From Paguma larvata (taxonomy: Eukaryota > Chordata > Mammalia > Carnivora > Viverridae), in assembly GCA_030068075.1 (NCBI GenBank), contig CM057831.1, positions 12,567,370-12,631,369 of the forward strand: 64,000 nucleotides of DNA, in the 5' to 3' direction. How positions within the stretch are numbered: position 1 is the first letter of the stretch; every line of letters starts with the position of its first letter. Positions 25,113 to 37,208 of this stretch are shown piece by piece. The notes under the pieces were generated by a model, which saw only the letters and a list, made by a program, of their open reading frames with translations, was not told the origin of the DNA and made no database searches. A program made the translations under genes and the position numbers.

Positions 25113-25541
25113 TTATGGTTTCAGGTCCTCACATTTAGGTCTTAACTTCATTTGGAGTTTATTTTTGTGCATGGTGTAAGTAAGTGATCTAGTTTTTCTT
25201 TTGCTTACTGCTGTAGAGTTTGCCCCACACCGTTTATTGAAGTAGCTGTCTTTTTCCCATTGGATATTCTCTTCTGCTTTGTTGAAGATTAGTTGACCAT
25301 ACAGTTGTGGGTTTATTTCTGGGTTTTCTGTTCTGTTCCATTGATATATGTGTCTGTTTCCGTGCCAGTATTTTACTGTCTTGATGATTACAGCTTTGTA
25401 ATAGAACTCGAAGTCTGGAATTACAATACCTCCGGCTTTGCTTTGCTTTTTCAAGATTGCTTTGGCTGTTTGGGGTCTTTTGTGGTTCCATACAAATTTT
25501 AGGATTCTTCGTTGCAGTTCTGTGGAAAATGCTGTTGTCAC
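25113..25541 (-). pseudogene. L1 ORF2 C-terminal fragment
   Basis: A 142-codon open stretch encodes part of the ORF2 protein C-terminal region; typical L1 wording includes ILKFVWNHKRPQTAKAIL and GGIVIPDFEFYYKAV. It lacks the endonuclease and reverse-transcriptase domains, and its start Met is only the first in the fragment. It is a dead piece of the retrotransposon, not a cellular gene. Confidence 0.85.
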
Positions 25542-25714
25542 ATAACATTTTATTTAAAAATCGTATGTTTTCATAACTGTAGCAGTGTGTATGTTAGTGT
25601 TGATTATTTTGTGTCTGTTTTAGAATAGGGTGCATTGTTCAGATTTCAATTATTTTGTGTTTTGGGGTTTTTTTCCTAGTATATTTTTGAATATTCTTTT
25701 TACCTGTGAAAATC

Positions 25715-25940
25715 ACATAGTGATTAAGAACAAGAATTGTAAGGTCCGGGTTCACGTCTCAGCTTCTCTGCTTATTATTTGACCTTGGACAAATTCCTTA
25801 ATCTTTCTGTGCCTTAGTTTCTTCATCTGTCAAATAGGAATAATAGTAGAAATTTACCGAGGATTAAATGAGTATATGTAATACAGTTACAGCAGTTACT
25901 GGTTTATGCTACCTGCACAATAAGTGTTAGCTATTATTAT
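25715..25940 (+). repeat. MIR
   Basis: The order is typical: ACATAGTGATTAAGAACAAG, TTTGACCTTGGACAAATTCC, GTGCCTTAGTTTCTTCATCT and GAGGATTAAATGAG. Confidence 0.8.
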
Positions 25941-26854
25941 AAACTATTCCATTTTTCTGTTACTTACTGTTCTTTTCTGTCTGTGTTCAAAAGGCCCGTG
26001 TGGCTCACGGCGAAGTTCTTGGTCACAGGGTTCCCTGTGTTGTGTTCTCATGGTAGGTGTTCTGTCTTTCCCTGCTTATCCCCACCTTGCCTCCGGCAGT
26101 ACCATAAACCTAGGAATGTGTCAGCATGTGTTTGTTTTTTAATTTTACTTCCTCCTGTTGTTCTGGGTCTCTCCAGAGTCCCCTGCTCCTTTGTTCCATC
26201 CCCAAACTGAATATTGACTTCCTAATCAAAGGACAGTTAGAGCTTCACTTCAGACCTGTGATCCTTATGTTTAGGGAAATCAGTTTTCCGTTCAGGTTTA
26301 CCAAGACTTTTTTGGTATAGATCCAGAATTTAATAGGTTCGGCGAGTATGTTTTGTAGTTAGTTGTTTAAGGTTATAATCGTGTCCTTCTTTCATAGAGG
26401 ATGGATTTTTTTTCCCTTCTCTTTTGCTTTTCATGTTGAGGAAGGCTGGTGGAGTAAAATTGTTCTTACTATCTTTCATCTTCACTTGGACTTGAACGCA
26501 TATTTATTGAAGGAACCAGTGGTTTGTGAGTCCGTCGCCATGAAGGAACACATTCAGGTGGAAACAGGTTTCCTTTATGATGTGCATCTGGCAAGTTGCC
26601 CACATGGCAAGTAGATATTAACTGAATTCTCCACTGAGCTTTGGGGTTTGGAAACGCAGATTCTGTAGGATCGAGAGTTCTTTTGTAACCAGTGTGTATT
26701 GGCTTATCTTTGCCTGCAACTATATGAAGAGTGTGAATACCTTTCTAGCTAATTATTTTGTAGTTCTATCAGATCTAATTTTCTGATTCTCACTGAAATT
26801 AGAAAATGTGAAAACTTTTGGCTATCAGAAACTGTGCAAAGGGAAGATAGTGTT

Positions 26855-27190
26855 TGTGGTAAGGCAGTGGTCTAGACATTAAGAGGAGGGACTCGACCGT
26901 GAGGCTTTGAATCAAAGGTCCTCCGTCTACTGGTTATGTAACTGGTGTAAGTTACTTTAACCTCTTTGAACCTCACATTTTTTGTTTTAAAATGAGACTA
27001 AAAATAGTATTTATCTCTTAGAATTTTTTATATTTATATATCTATATATGTATATAGAGAATTTCATATGTATATAGATAGATGAAGTACTTAATCTAGA
27101 TAGATACGAAGTACTTAATGAAGAGACTGGCATATGTTAACAACTCCAGTGGAACTAGTCAGGTAAGTTTTAGCTGTTATTATCATGCTT
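26855..27190 (+). repeat. MIR with internal AT-rich expansion
   Basis: MIR-like wording (GTTACTTTAACCTCTTTGAA, then AAAATGAGACTAAAAATAGT) is followed by a TATA/GATA-rich insert with a 22-bp tandem duplication at 27077-27119. Confidence 0.65.
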
Positions 27191-28174
27191 GTAATTTTAA
27201 TCATTATTCTTCTGAATAATGGAGGACATGTATTTGGAGCAATTTGTCTAGCATTATTTTTAACTCCCAAACGTAACTTGAAGGTATTGGGTGTTCCTCA
27301 ACTAATCGTTCTTTCCAAATGAGTATTTTCAGGGACTCCAACCCCGGGAAATACGCAACAGCTTACTGTGTTATCCTTCACCTAATTTACAGTTATTTCC
27401 AGCCGGTTCTTCCCCTCTTTAAATACAAGTTCACTAGAATGTTTTTTACTCATAAGACTTTGTTCTGATGATGAGCTCATTTAAATTTGGGTTTGAGCAC
27501 TGACGGAAAACTGAGCTGGGTTCCCTTAATGGGGAGTCTGGCCATTCATCCTCCTTCACCCTCCCCGGGTAGAACTTTTTTTCAGGAGCTAAATAGCTTT
27601 ATCTAGCAGGGTCTTCCTGCCGTTAGCAGTGGAACAGTACAAAGGCCACATTGAGCATAGCTGCTGGGGAAACCCTTTTTCCTTCTCTGGCCTGTAAATG
27701 CTGTTCTGTCTCTGTGAAAAGCCCTGACATCAGCTCTTGGAAAAATCCAAATGCTTGTGTTAGAGCAGGACTGAAACACTTGCCTGGACAGACACTAAAT
27801 GGCTCAACTATAGTTCTGAGTTTACCAGATGCCTCTCAGTCATGTTACACTTAAAATTAAAAAAAAGTTACGTCTAGGAGTTTTAGACATTCTATCGACA
27901 AATAAGGATGGAAACGACAGTTTAACAGCCCACTGCCCCATCTTCATTTTCTTCTTTTTTTTTTTAATAAAGTCTAACTTCAAGATAATGTGGAATTCAT
28001 ACATGGTGGGGACAAAACATGTCAACGTTATAAACTTTGGTGTTCTTCACATGTTAGGTGCTTCATAAGTATTTGATGTTTGGGGCAAAATACACTGTTA
28101 CTGTAAACAAAGAATTTGACTTTCTTGGTGTTCATGTCTATGGCATATGGTTTATTCATTCTTCAGGGTGTTCC

Positions 28175-28720
28175 TTTAAAACACGAATCAGGTCATGACT
28201 TAAAACCCTCTAGTTTTCCATTGTACTTTGAATAAAATCTGGATTTGTTGACCTGGCTCATATTCTTATATTATCTGGCCTCTCTCTGTATCTGTTAATC
28301 TCATCTCATCACTGCTCTCTTGGTCATTTTCATGCTCAAGCCACACTGGACTTTGTAGTTCTCAAATACACTAAAGTTGCTTCTCCCTTGTGACCCTTGT
28401 ACGACTGTTCCCTTTGCCTATAATTCTCTGGCCCTAGGTCTTCTCATCGCTGGCTCCTTCACCTTGTTAGGTGTCAGTTCAAATGCCCTGGAAGTCTTCT
28501 GCAAATAAACAGAATTAACCCATTTAGTCGTAGTCACATCTCTTTTATTTTTCTCACAGCAGTTACCACTCTCTGAAATAATTTGGTACAATTATTTGTT
28601 GAGTCTGTCGTGTTGTAGAATGTAAGCTTCTTGAGAGCAGAGGCTCCGTCTCTTCCTGCGTGAGAACCTCCTGTGACTAGAACAGTTCATGGCACAGGTG
28701 TTCGTGTAACTTAGTGTGTG
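28175..28720 (+). repeat. L2 3' end
   Basis: About 540 bp follow the L2 3' region in order: CTTAAAACCCTCTAGTTTTC, TCAAGCCACACTGGAC, GACTGTTCCCTTTGCC, AGCAGTTACCACTCTCTGAA and GAATGTAAGCTTCTTGAGAG. Confidence 0.78.
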
Positions 28721-29669
28721 TTTGGTGGCCTGTACTGAGAAACCTCAGAGGTAAGGACAGTTACTGGCTCACTTACAAAGAAGTCTAGAGGTAGGGCTCA
28801 GGGATTTTTAGTCTCATGGCTTCCCTGTGTCAGGAACCCAGGTTCTTTCCAGTTATCCACTCTGGCCACTAGTGTCCACGTCATCTTTAACTAGGTCTTC
28901 AGGATGGATGCTGAGTAAGTAGCAGTCATAGCTACTTTCTTCCTCATTCCTGTCCTGGGAGAAGTTTCATGTTCTTTCTTATGAGTGAGAAAATACTTTC
29001 ACTGATACTTTTGGTAAATTTTGTTTCTATTTTCATTGTCTCTTTCTGAACCACTCAGTTACCCAACAATGGATTTACCAGTCAGTGCAAATAGGCGCAT
29101 TTCTGTCGCTGCAAATGGGATCATCTTTCTCTGAGTCGCTCTGAGGAAAGTGGTAGAAAACTGAATAGAATTGGGTTGGAAGGAGAGCTGTGGTATGGAT
29201 TGGGAGTCACTTATATCCTCTATAATTGTAAGTAAAAGTATTTTGAATGAATGAATTCATTTATTAGACATGTATTGAATTGTCAAGTGTATATTCAGCG
29301 CTGTACTAGTTAATTAGAATATAAAATCAGATAAAACACTGTCCTCACCTTCAGATAATTTAAGATCTAGTGAGAGAGACAAGTTAACAGAATATTAAAA
29401 TTGTTTCAAAAATCAATTGAAGTTTAATCCCCCCCCCCAAAAAAAAAAGCAAAAAAAGGTTTTGAAAAGGGGAAGCAAAGAACCATGAGACAAAAAGCAA
29501 ATGGCAAGATGATAGGCTTAAATCTAGACACATCAGAAATCACAGTAAAGGCAAATTGTATTAAACATCCCAGTTTCAAGGCAGAGATTATCACGTTGGA
29601 TAAGAGAGCAAAGCCCACCTATATGCAGCCTGCAAGAAACACACCTTAATAAAAATAAAGACACATATA

Positions 29670-29766
29670 TTTTATTTTTATTTTTAGAGAGAGAGAGTAC
29701 TCGAATCGGGGAGAGGGCAGAAGGAGAGAGACAGAGAATCTTTTTTTTTTCATGTTTATTCGTTTC

Positions 29767-29801
<35 letters not shown>

Positions 29802-30124
29802 CGCGCGCGCAAGCAGGGGAGGGGCAGAGAAAGAGAGAGGGAGGCACAGAATTGGAAGCAGCTTCCAGGTTCTAAGCTGTCAGCACAGAGCCAGACATGG
29901 GGATCGAACTCTGGAACCAGGAGATCATGACCTGAGCGGAAGTTGGATGCTTAACTGAGCCACCCAGACACCCCCAGAGAGAGAATCTTAAGCAGTCTCC
30001 ACACTCAGTGCGGGGGGGCGGGGGGGGGGCCCAACAGGAGGTTTGATTGCCTGCGACTTTGGGATCATGATCTGAGCTGAAATCAAGAGTCAGAGTCTCA
30101 ACCAACTGAGCCACTGAGGTGCCC
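29670..30124 (-). mobile_element. older CanSINE, split by a second SINE
   Basis: The outer element is in two pieces (29670-29742 and about 29976-30124). It is bounded by a perfect 13-bp target duplication AAAGACACATATA at 29657-29669 and 30125-30137. The right piece contains a G-rich tract near 30011. Confidence 0.9.
29743..29975 (-). mobile_element. felid CanSINE nested in a CanSINE
   Basis: The inner copy is inserted into the GA-rich region of the outer one, with AGAGAATCTT repeated at 29733-29742 and 29980-29989. It carries a (GA)n tract followed by six GC units at about 29770-29811. Confidence 0.9.
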
Positions 30125-30753
30125 AAAGACACATATAGTTTAAAACGATGCTAATATTAATTAAAGGAAGTCTATAGTGATACATTAATATCAGATAAAG
30201 TAAATTCCAGAGCAAAAATGTTAGGGATAAAAAAATATCATTATGTAATAATAAAAGCATCAAGTAAAAAAGAAAATGTAACGATTCAAACTTTATGCAC
30301 CTAATAACAGAACTCCAAAATTCATGAAAGAAAAACCGATGCAACTGCAAGGACAAATAGACCAATCCAGAATGATTACCAGTGATTTCAATATCCCTCA
30401 GTAATTGAAAGAAGTAGACAGAAAATCAGCAAGGGTATAGAATCCTTAACACCATTGACCTTTTGATTTAACTGCGGTTATAGAACATTCTAGCCAATGA
30501 CATAGTACACTTTTTTTGTTTTTTGGTTTTGGCAAGTACACCTGGAACATTTGCGAAGATCATATTATGGGCCACAAAGTAAGTTTCAGTGAATTAAAAG
30601 GATTCAAGTCCTATAAAGTATGTTCTCTGAGCACAGTGGAATTAAATTAGAAATCAATAAAAGAAAGATCTCTGGAAAATCCCCAGATATTTGGAAAGTA
30701 AACAACACACTTCTAAATTACCTGTGGGTCAAAGAAGAAACCAGAAGGGAAGT

Positions 30754-30954
30754 GGGGGCGCCTGGGTGCCTCAGTCAGTTAAGTATCCAACTCTTGATTT
30801 TGGTTTAGGTTATGATCTCATGATTTGTGAGACCGAGCCCCGCATTGGGCTCTGCGCTGACAACATGGAGCCTTGAGATTCTCTCTCCCTCTCTCTCTGC
30901 TCCTCCTCTGCTTGCTTGTTCTCTCTCTCAAAATAAATAAATAAGCTTTAAAAA
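30754..30954 (+). mobile_element. CanSINE in L1
   Basis: It starts GGGGGCGCCTGGGTGCCTCAG and ends CAAAATAAATAAATAAGC plus A. It splits L1 sequence between AAGAAGAAACCAGAAGGGA and GGGAAATAGGAAATTATTTT. Confidence 0.92.
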
Positions 30955-31164
30955 AAGGGAAATAGGAAATTATTTTGTGCTGAATGAAAAAAAAACCCCA
31001 CAAAACCCCACAATTTATCAGAATTTGCAGGATGCCACTAAACCCTTACTTTAAAAAGCATTAAACACCTATTAGAAAAGAAGAAAAGTCTAAGGTTGAT
31101 GACATCAACTCTTTTTGTAAGAAACTAGAATAAGAAGAGCAAATTAAAACCAAAGCAAACAGAG

Positions 31165-31313
31165 TAGCATTAAGGAGGACACTTGTTGACATGAGCACTG
31201 GGTATTATATGTAAGTGATGAATCACTAAATTCTATTCCTGAAATCATTATTACACTATATGTTAACTAACTTGGATGTTAATTAAAAACAAACAAGCAA
31301 ACAAAAAAAAACA
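31165..31313 (+). mobile_element. carnivore L1, extreme 3' end
   Basis: A 150-bp insert with L1 3' UTR landmarks (GACATGAGCACTGGGTATTA, TTACACTATATGTTAACTAA) and an A-rich tail lies in the older L1. The target resembles AACCAAAGCAAACAGA (31148-31163), repeated approximately after the tail near 31314. Confidence 0.75.
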
Positions 31314-31560
31314 AACCAAAATAAGCAGAAAAAAAGAAATAATAAAGATCAGAGTAGGAGTCAGTGAAGTAGAAATAGAAAAACAACAGAGAAAATCAAT
31401 GAAAGCAAAAGCAGCTTCTTTTGAGAATATCGACAAAGTTGTTAGATCTCTATCTAGCCAGGCTGATGAGGAATAAAAGAGGGAAGACCAACATTACCAT
31501 TCTCAGGAATAAAAGAGGTGATATCACTACATACTCTGCAGATATTAAAAGGGTAATAAA

Positions 31561-31684
31561 GGGGAAGGCGCCTGGGTGGCTCAGTTGGTTGAGTGTCTGA
31601 CTTTTGATTTTGGATCAGGTCACGATCCCAGAGTCATGAGATCAAGCCCCTCATCAGGCTCTGTGCTGCGTGTGGAGCCTCCTT

Positions 31685-31731
<47 letters not shown>

Positions 31732-31741
31732 AAAAAAAAAG
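31561..31741 (+). mobile_element. CanSINE with long (CT)n
   Basis: The copy ends in about 20 CT units (31691-31729) directly followed by A10. The middle is short (TCTGTGCTGCGTGTGGAGCC). L1 sequence flanks both sides. Confidence 0.92.
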
Positions 31742-31839
31742 AAAGGATAATGGAATATTATGAATACTTTTATGCCAATAAATTTAACAACTTAGATGAA
31801 ATATGGTTTGAGATTTTATAAATTCTACCAGTATACAAA

Positions 31840-31970
31840 CATATGTAAGGTATATAACTATATATTATATATACATACGCATATCTAAACCTGTAAAATA
31901 CATGTGTGTATGAGTGCAGATATACACACATGGTTGTATATATACACACACATATATATATAAACATATA
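31840..31970. repeat. AT-rich, (TA)n/(CA)n-like low-complexity tract
   Basis: Mixed TATATA, ACACAC and CATATA words occur without a single clean unit. Confidence 0.8.
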
Positions 31971-33030
31971 AAATGAACACTATATTGTGACCAAGTGGAG
32001 TTTACCCTGTGAGTACAGAGTTGATGGAAGCTAATTTTCTCACTGTCAGATAGGGGAGTTAAGCAAGGAGGGAAGATGAATGAACCTTGTACTGGATTAG
32101 AATTTGAGACATCAGTGTGAACTCATATTTAGTTTAATATATACATATAGATGGATAGATACTGAGGCAATTTTAGATTTTCTAGTTCTGTCTGTTGAGA
32201 AGGCATAGAAGTAACAGGAAACACACTCAGAACCCAGATCTTGGTTTCTAACTACCAATCCCCAGTAAAATAGCCTGAGTAGGGAAAATAAAAGAAGAGT
32301 CTAGAGACCTTATAGTACCGGAAGAAAGGAAGTGCTGAAAAAAACAAAAGGCTGAGCCTGGGTGACTCAATCAGTTAAGAGTCTATAACTTCAGCTCAGG
32401 ACATGATGTCATGGTTCATGAGTTTGAGCCTCATATCGGGCTCCGTGCTGACAGCTTGGAGCCTGCTTGGGATTCTCTGTCTCCCTCTCTCTCACTCTAC
32501 CCCTCCCCCACTCACTCTGTCTCGGTCTTGGTCTCTCTCTCAAAAATAAATAAATAAACATTAAAAACAAAAAAACAAAACAAAAAACCCTAGGGGCATG
32601 TCAAAAGGAAATAAGCATCAAGCTGAAATACCTCCGAATGGCTTAAGCTTAAACAATTTGGGCAGGAAAATAAGTAACGTATTGGATTAGAACTCTAAGT
32701 ATAACATAATACATATGCAGTCAATATTGACATAAATGATTGCATAAATAAGAGTACAGAAATATTCCTCACAGAAGAATTCCAGATAGCATGTGTACAT
32801 TCTCCTTGATCTAGGAAATAGAGCTTAATCTTCCTAACCCCTAGTATTGGTTGGATTTAGTGACCTGCTTTTAAAGAATAGAGTATGAAAAGTGAAAAAA
32901 AGTAACTTTGCAGGGAGAAGTCTGGTGAACCCTACCTTGACCAAATGATCATGGTTAATATTACTACGGATAAGTCCAATTGTATACCCCCCAATGTGTG
33001 ATGGGAAGGAACTTCACTTCTGTGGTCTTC
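31971..33030 (+). mobile_element. L1-related 3' UTR-type sequence
   Basis: Words such as AATATTCCTCACAGAAGAAT (32761) and AGTAACTTTGCAGGGAGAAG (32901) recall the L1M-type 3' non-coding region, sense orientation. A SINE at 32350 interrupts it. Family and limits are uncertain. Confidence 0.45.
32350..32570 (+). mobile_element. CanSINE
   Basis: The head is diverged (GCTGAGCCTGGGTGACTCAA); the middle (GTGCTGACAGCTTGGAGCCT) and tail (CAAAAATAAATAAATAAAC) are clear. Confidence 0.9.
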
Positions 33031-33034
33031 CAGA

Positions 33035-33330
33035 AATAGACCCACATCTATATGGACAACTGATTTTTAACAAAAGTGCAAAGGCAATTTTGTGGCGAAA
33101 GAATGGTCTTTTCAACAATTGATGCTGGAACAATGGGATATTCATATATAAAAAAATAAATTTTTATCCATACCTCACACCCTAATAGCAAAATTATTGC
33201 AAAATCTGTCAGAGAGCTAAAAGTAAAATTGGAAGTTCTTAAACTTCTACAAGAAAATATGGGAGAAAATCTCTGTGACTTTGAGTTAGGCAGAGACTTC
33301 TTAGATATGACATTCAAAGCAGGTGCAGTG
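33035..33330 (+). mobile_element. L1 ORF2 3' fragment
   Basis: ORF2 wording in sense orientation is clear (CAACTGATTTTTAACAAAAG, GATGCTGGAACAATGGGATA, CTACAAGAAAATATGGGAGA). It lies after, not before, the 3' UTR-type sequence, so it is likely a separate insertion. Confidence 0.7.
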
Positions 33331-33650
33331 ACCCTATTTCGAAATGAAGTCATATATTCACAGGTACTAGGGAATAGGACTTCAGTCTACCTTTTTTTTT
33401 TTTTAATGATTTAAGTTTATTCATTTTCGCGAGAGACAAGAGTGTGAGCAGGGGAAGGGCAGAGAGAGACAGGGAGACACAGAATCTGAAGCAGGCTTCA
33501 AGCTCTGAGCTGTCAGCACAGAGCCCGACGCAGGGCTCCAACCCACGAACTGTGAGATCATGATCTGAGCTGAAGTCAGACGCTTAATCTACTAAGCCAC
33601 CCAGGTGCCCCTTCAGTGTACCTTTGTGGGGAGATACAACTCAACCTATA
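33331..33650. repeat. unnamed old repeat, split by SINE
   Basis: The text around the SINE (GTGACCCTATTTCGAAATGA, TTCAGTCTACCTTT, then GGGGAGATACAACTCAACCT) matches the end of a widespread old mammalian repeat that I cannot name with confidence. The relative at 51870-52255 ends with a similar phrase. Confidence 0.45.
33395..33611 (-). mobile_element. felid CanSINE
   Basis: The copy is complete. The target is TTCAGTCTACCTTT at 33381-33394 and TTCAGTGTACCTTT at 33612-33625. Confidence 0.94.
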
Positions 33651-35732
33651 AGAAATGTGATGGTTCCTGGTTTAGGGATTGTTTTCACGTTTAATGCAGG
33701 GGAACTGAGAATAAATATATGCACTGAGTGCAGTTCCCACACTGCGTAAGAATGCATCTTCCACATCTATGTTTACTTGTTTTTCAGCTGTAACGGTGGT
33801 ATTAGAATTAATAAAATATAAATATAGCTTCTTGGTATTTATTCAATTTGTGGCTTTTACGTGGTTCCCTATTTTGTTTCACTTTTAACAGAAAGAATCT
33901 CTCTCGTCTATTTAGAGAGAAAAATTTTGTCAACTTGAACACCAACGTACTGTTACTCTCGCCCTTTGTCTTACAAGGTCTGTTCCTAAAACAGCTCCTT
34001 TATTAGCTTCTTGCTGCTGTCTCTTTCCATAAGGGTTAGGCATGAGTCCACGGGATTGAGCTAAAGGAATAGCGTGTCCTCTCTTTTGTGTTTACGTGGC
34101 ATACACACAAACCTCCTCTTCAAGTCCAAACTCTCATGTGGATTCTTTACTAGAGATAAATTCATCCTAAGGAAGAAATCAAGAGGGGAGTGCCTAATTT
34201 GAGTTACAAGGTCGTTTGTTACAACAATGCCTGTTATTCTGAAAAAGCGGGGCCTAGCCCAAATATTTACAAAAGATAATTGGTTCAATTAAACAGCCGA
34301 TCTCAAAGCTCTTTGCAGCTATCAGGAAATATTTATTTAGAGATCTCTTTTTCAAATCTTTATCTTACTTGGAAGCTCAAAATATAAAATAAATAAAAGC
34401 TTAAGCAGCTCTGATGTTCAGAGAACCCAGACTCACATCTACCTACTTTTGCTCTCTGAGGGACATCTTTGCAACCCTTAAGATTGCGTGCAGCACAATT
34501 TAAAATCAGTGCTGTTGTGAAATATTTAATGATGCAAAATTATGTCAATGTTTTATTAAAAAGGCTACCAAACAATATGTCCTAGATGCTGTAATTGTTA
34601 CAAAAAGAAACTTTTTATACCATATTTATACTATATACAAATAGAGAAATCTGTATTTTTAGAAAAGATAGGGGAAGCATCCTTAAAAATGCTGGGTATT
34701 GAGCTCTTTTGGGTGGTTTTTTATTTTCTATTTTGTCTTTTTAATTTTTAAAACTTCCGTGCGTATATTTTTGGGGAATAAAAGAAGATATTTCTTCATG
34801 TTGAAAAGTAGAAAACCATTGCTTTATAAGAAACTTTACACTTTAGGAAAGATAAGAGTCTATTCTTCAATCCCTTGAGAGAGAGGAATTCTCTTGAAAA
34901 TGTTATAAAAATAATATTAGTAACATAGCTCTATTTAGAAATTACCGTCCGAGGTCTGACGTGTTGAAAATGTGTTAGGATAAGTCACATTTTTAGTATC
35001 TAAGAAAGAAAATAGAACCGAATGTCAGTGAATTAAAAATGAACTGAACTTTGTAAAGCAGTGATTCTTAGTTCTGGAGTAATGCAAGAGCAATGTCAAA
35101 ATATTTAAAATACACTCTCCCTCCAGCTTCCCACGTTCAGTGCTGTGCGGGCCACCGCTAACCTCTCCAGCTCCACGGTTTGGGGCCAAGGAAAACTCTC
35201 ATAGAAGAAGATGGAAGCTAGCATGCGTGTAACTAATTTTCTCACCTTCCTCTCTCAGAATCACGGGTCTTTTTTCCTTTGCGCTGGTTTGAAAGTTTGG
35301 GGTATTCAGATTTGTCGTAAAAAAATGTGGTTTCTTGATAGATTAAGTGGATGGCCAAGGGGAATGGAAGAATCGGTAATATTTGATGCCAGAACCAGAG
35401 CGTTCATGAAGAGAAGTCTCTAGTTAGATACCAAAAATTGCATTATAACATTCATTATACACGTAGCTAGCGAAAGTGTTTTTAATGAAAAAAAATTTCC
35501 TTAGAAGAAAATAAGACATTTTTCTGAAGGTGGGATGTGTGTTATACAGAAGATTTAATTGTGATATCGGTCGGCTCTGATCAGTTTTTTTAGTAGTCTT
35601 ATCTTTACCAATATTTTATATTCATAATTCTATAAGTTTTATTTATGGAAACATTTCACTAAGAAATGTGACATATAAATTTAATGATATGCTTACTCAT
35701 AGTGCAGTTTTTAAATAATTTTAAAGATTATA
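33651..35732. other. unique intron sequence
   Basis: There is no recognisable repeat, exon or RNA gene. The longest chance frames are under 80 codons. Confidence 0.5.
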
Positions 35733-35945
35733 GGGGCGCCTGGATGGCTCAGTCGGTTAAGCGGCCGACTTCAGCTCAGGTCATGATCTCACGGTCTGTG
35801 AGTTCGAGCCCCGCATCGGGCTCTGTGCTGATGGCTCAGAGCCTGGAGCCTGCTTCAGATTCTGTGTCCCCCTCTCTTTCTGCCCTTCCCTTGCTCACAC
35901 TCTGTCTCTATGTCTCTCAAAAAATAAAATAAAAATGTTAAAAAA
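35733..35945 (+). mobile_element. felid CanSINE, near consensus
   Basis: All parts are intact, including the B-box GTTCGAGCCCCGC. The flanking repeat is AAAGATTATA/AAAAATTATA at 35723-35732 and 35943-35952. Confidence 0.95.
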
Positions 35946-36124
35946 AATTATAAGTAGAGAGAATGTCCTTAATCCTTAGAGTTCTTCCTGCAAAGTATAT
36001 GAGGTTTTTATTTCTTTATAAGAAATAGGTCTATGTTGGTTTAGTTCAAGGAAATTGTGAACATTTTTAGAGTATGTGGGCACTAAGTTTATACTTTTCT
36101 GATTCCCTGTGTTTCTTTGTGCTG

Positions 36125-36125
<1 letters not shown>

Positions 36126-36167
<42 letters not shown>

Positions 36168-36170
36168 TTT
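36126..36170. repeat. (TTTA)n microsatellite
   Basis: About 11 uninterrupted units sit in otherwise unique sequence, not in a SINE tail. Confidence 0.95.
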
Positions 36171-36997
36171 TGGGCAAATCCTTTTCTCTTCAAGTTTGTG
36201 GTATAGATATGATATGAATTAGCCTTCTTCGTATTCAGGGAATGAGTTCATACCAAGTACAATAGCTGAAGGTAAGCAGAGATCATGACTAATACTCTGT
36301 GATTTGGGTGTCAGTGTAATTCTGTTTTTCCTTCTAAAAGATTCCTCTTCTTATAATTCTGTTGGCACTTGCTAAGAAATGTTTGGGAAAATTTAAGAGA
36401 AATCCATTATAATTTGCTTTTTTGTTGAATTGGTATTCCTTGCTACAGAATGCTGTTTTTATGGGTGTTTTAGACTTTTTCTTTAATAAAAATGCAAACT
36501 GCAAATATGTCATACATGTGCTCATGTGCTTTAAGGTGATACATAAGAATTTATGTTTTGAGTACAACTTTTTTATATTCTAGAAAATATGTTATTTGAC
36601 ATATTATTTTATACTTTAATTTTACATTTTCATAAAAGTCTCCAGGTCAGATTAATGGTGGAGTTTGTCTCAATGACACCTCAGTACAAAAGGTAAAAGC
36701 TAACTAAGACTTTCTGCTTTTTCAGAAGCACAGTCGTGACCTTTGGCAAATCTGCAGAAAGCAGCTTGTCCTGACAAATTTTGCACAGTTCTCGCCTCAG
36801 TTTACAAAATTTGAACATTCAATCTTAATGTATTTTATGTAAAATCTTGTTGGGAGACATGAAACATGCCCATCCCAGATTAAGAGGACATTTTTCCCCC
36901 TTTTGTGTTTGTTGTGCTCACAAACATATTCCGATTCTTGAAGTCTGTCTGGATACTGTCCTCTTCTAACTGCTTTTGCTGCATGCCAGTTGTCTTT

Positions 36998-37208
36998 TTT
37001 TTTAATTTTGATTTTTAATGCTTATTTATTTTTGAGAGAGAGAGCGAGCAAACAGGGGAGGGACAGAAAGAGTGGCGACAGAATTCCAAGCAGGCTCCGT
37101 GCCATCCGCACAGAGCCCAACACGGGGCTTGAACCCACGAATTGTGAGATTATGACCTGAGCTGAAACCGGGAGTGGGACCCTTAACCGACAGAGGCACC
37201 CAGGCACT
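36998..37208 (-). mobile_element. CanSINE in old L1
   Basis: It spans a T-run to GAGGCACCCAGGCAC. CAGTTGTCTTT is repeated at 36987-36997 and 37215-37225. L1 sequence continues on both sides. Confidence 0.9.

Larger units (their letters stand above)
23850..25548 (-). mobile_element. carnivore L1, 3' 1.7 kb, antisense
   Basis: The 3' UTR lies on the left (GTGCTCATCACGACAAGTGC) and the ORF2 C-terminal coding region on the right, ending at a 5' truncation near 25548. It is less decayed than the other L1 blocks. I could not find clear target duplications. A truncated SINE sits at 24404-24558. Confidence 0.85.
25549..29460. other. intron sequence with MIR and L2 relics
   Basis: It holds MIRs at 25715 and 26855 and an L2 at 28175; the rest (25940-26850 and 27190-28170) shows nothing recognisable. 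A C10A10 run lies at 29429-29448. Confidence 0.5.
29470..31830 (+). mobile_element. old L1 in gene orientation, ORF2 5' and middle part
   Basis: The plus strand follows L1 ORF2 from the endonuclease region (AAGGCAGAGATTATCACG, then CCTGCAAGAAACACACCTTA) to the start of the reverse transcriptase region (CAATGAAAGC near 31398 and ACTTAGATGAAATATG near 31790). Stops and indels abound. Later insertions split it at 29670-30124, 30754-30954, 31165-31313 and 31561-31741. It is the only large L1 block in the gene's own orientation. Confidence 0.78.

Noticed and set aside
25293..25502. Plus-strand frame overlapping the L1 ORF2 fragment
   Set aside because: It is an antisense shadow of the ORF2 coding stretch on the minus strand.
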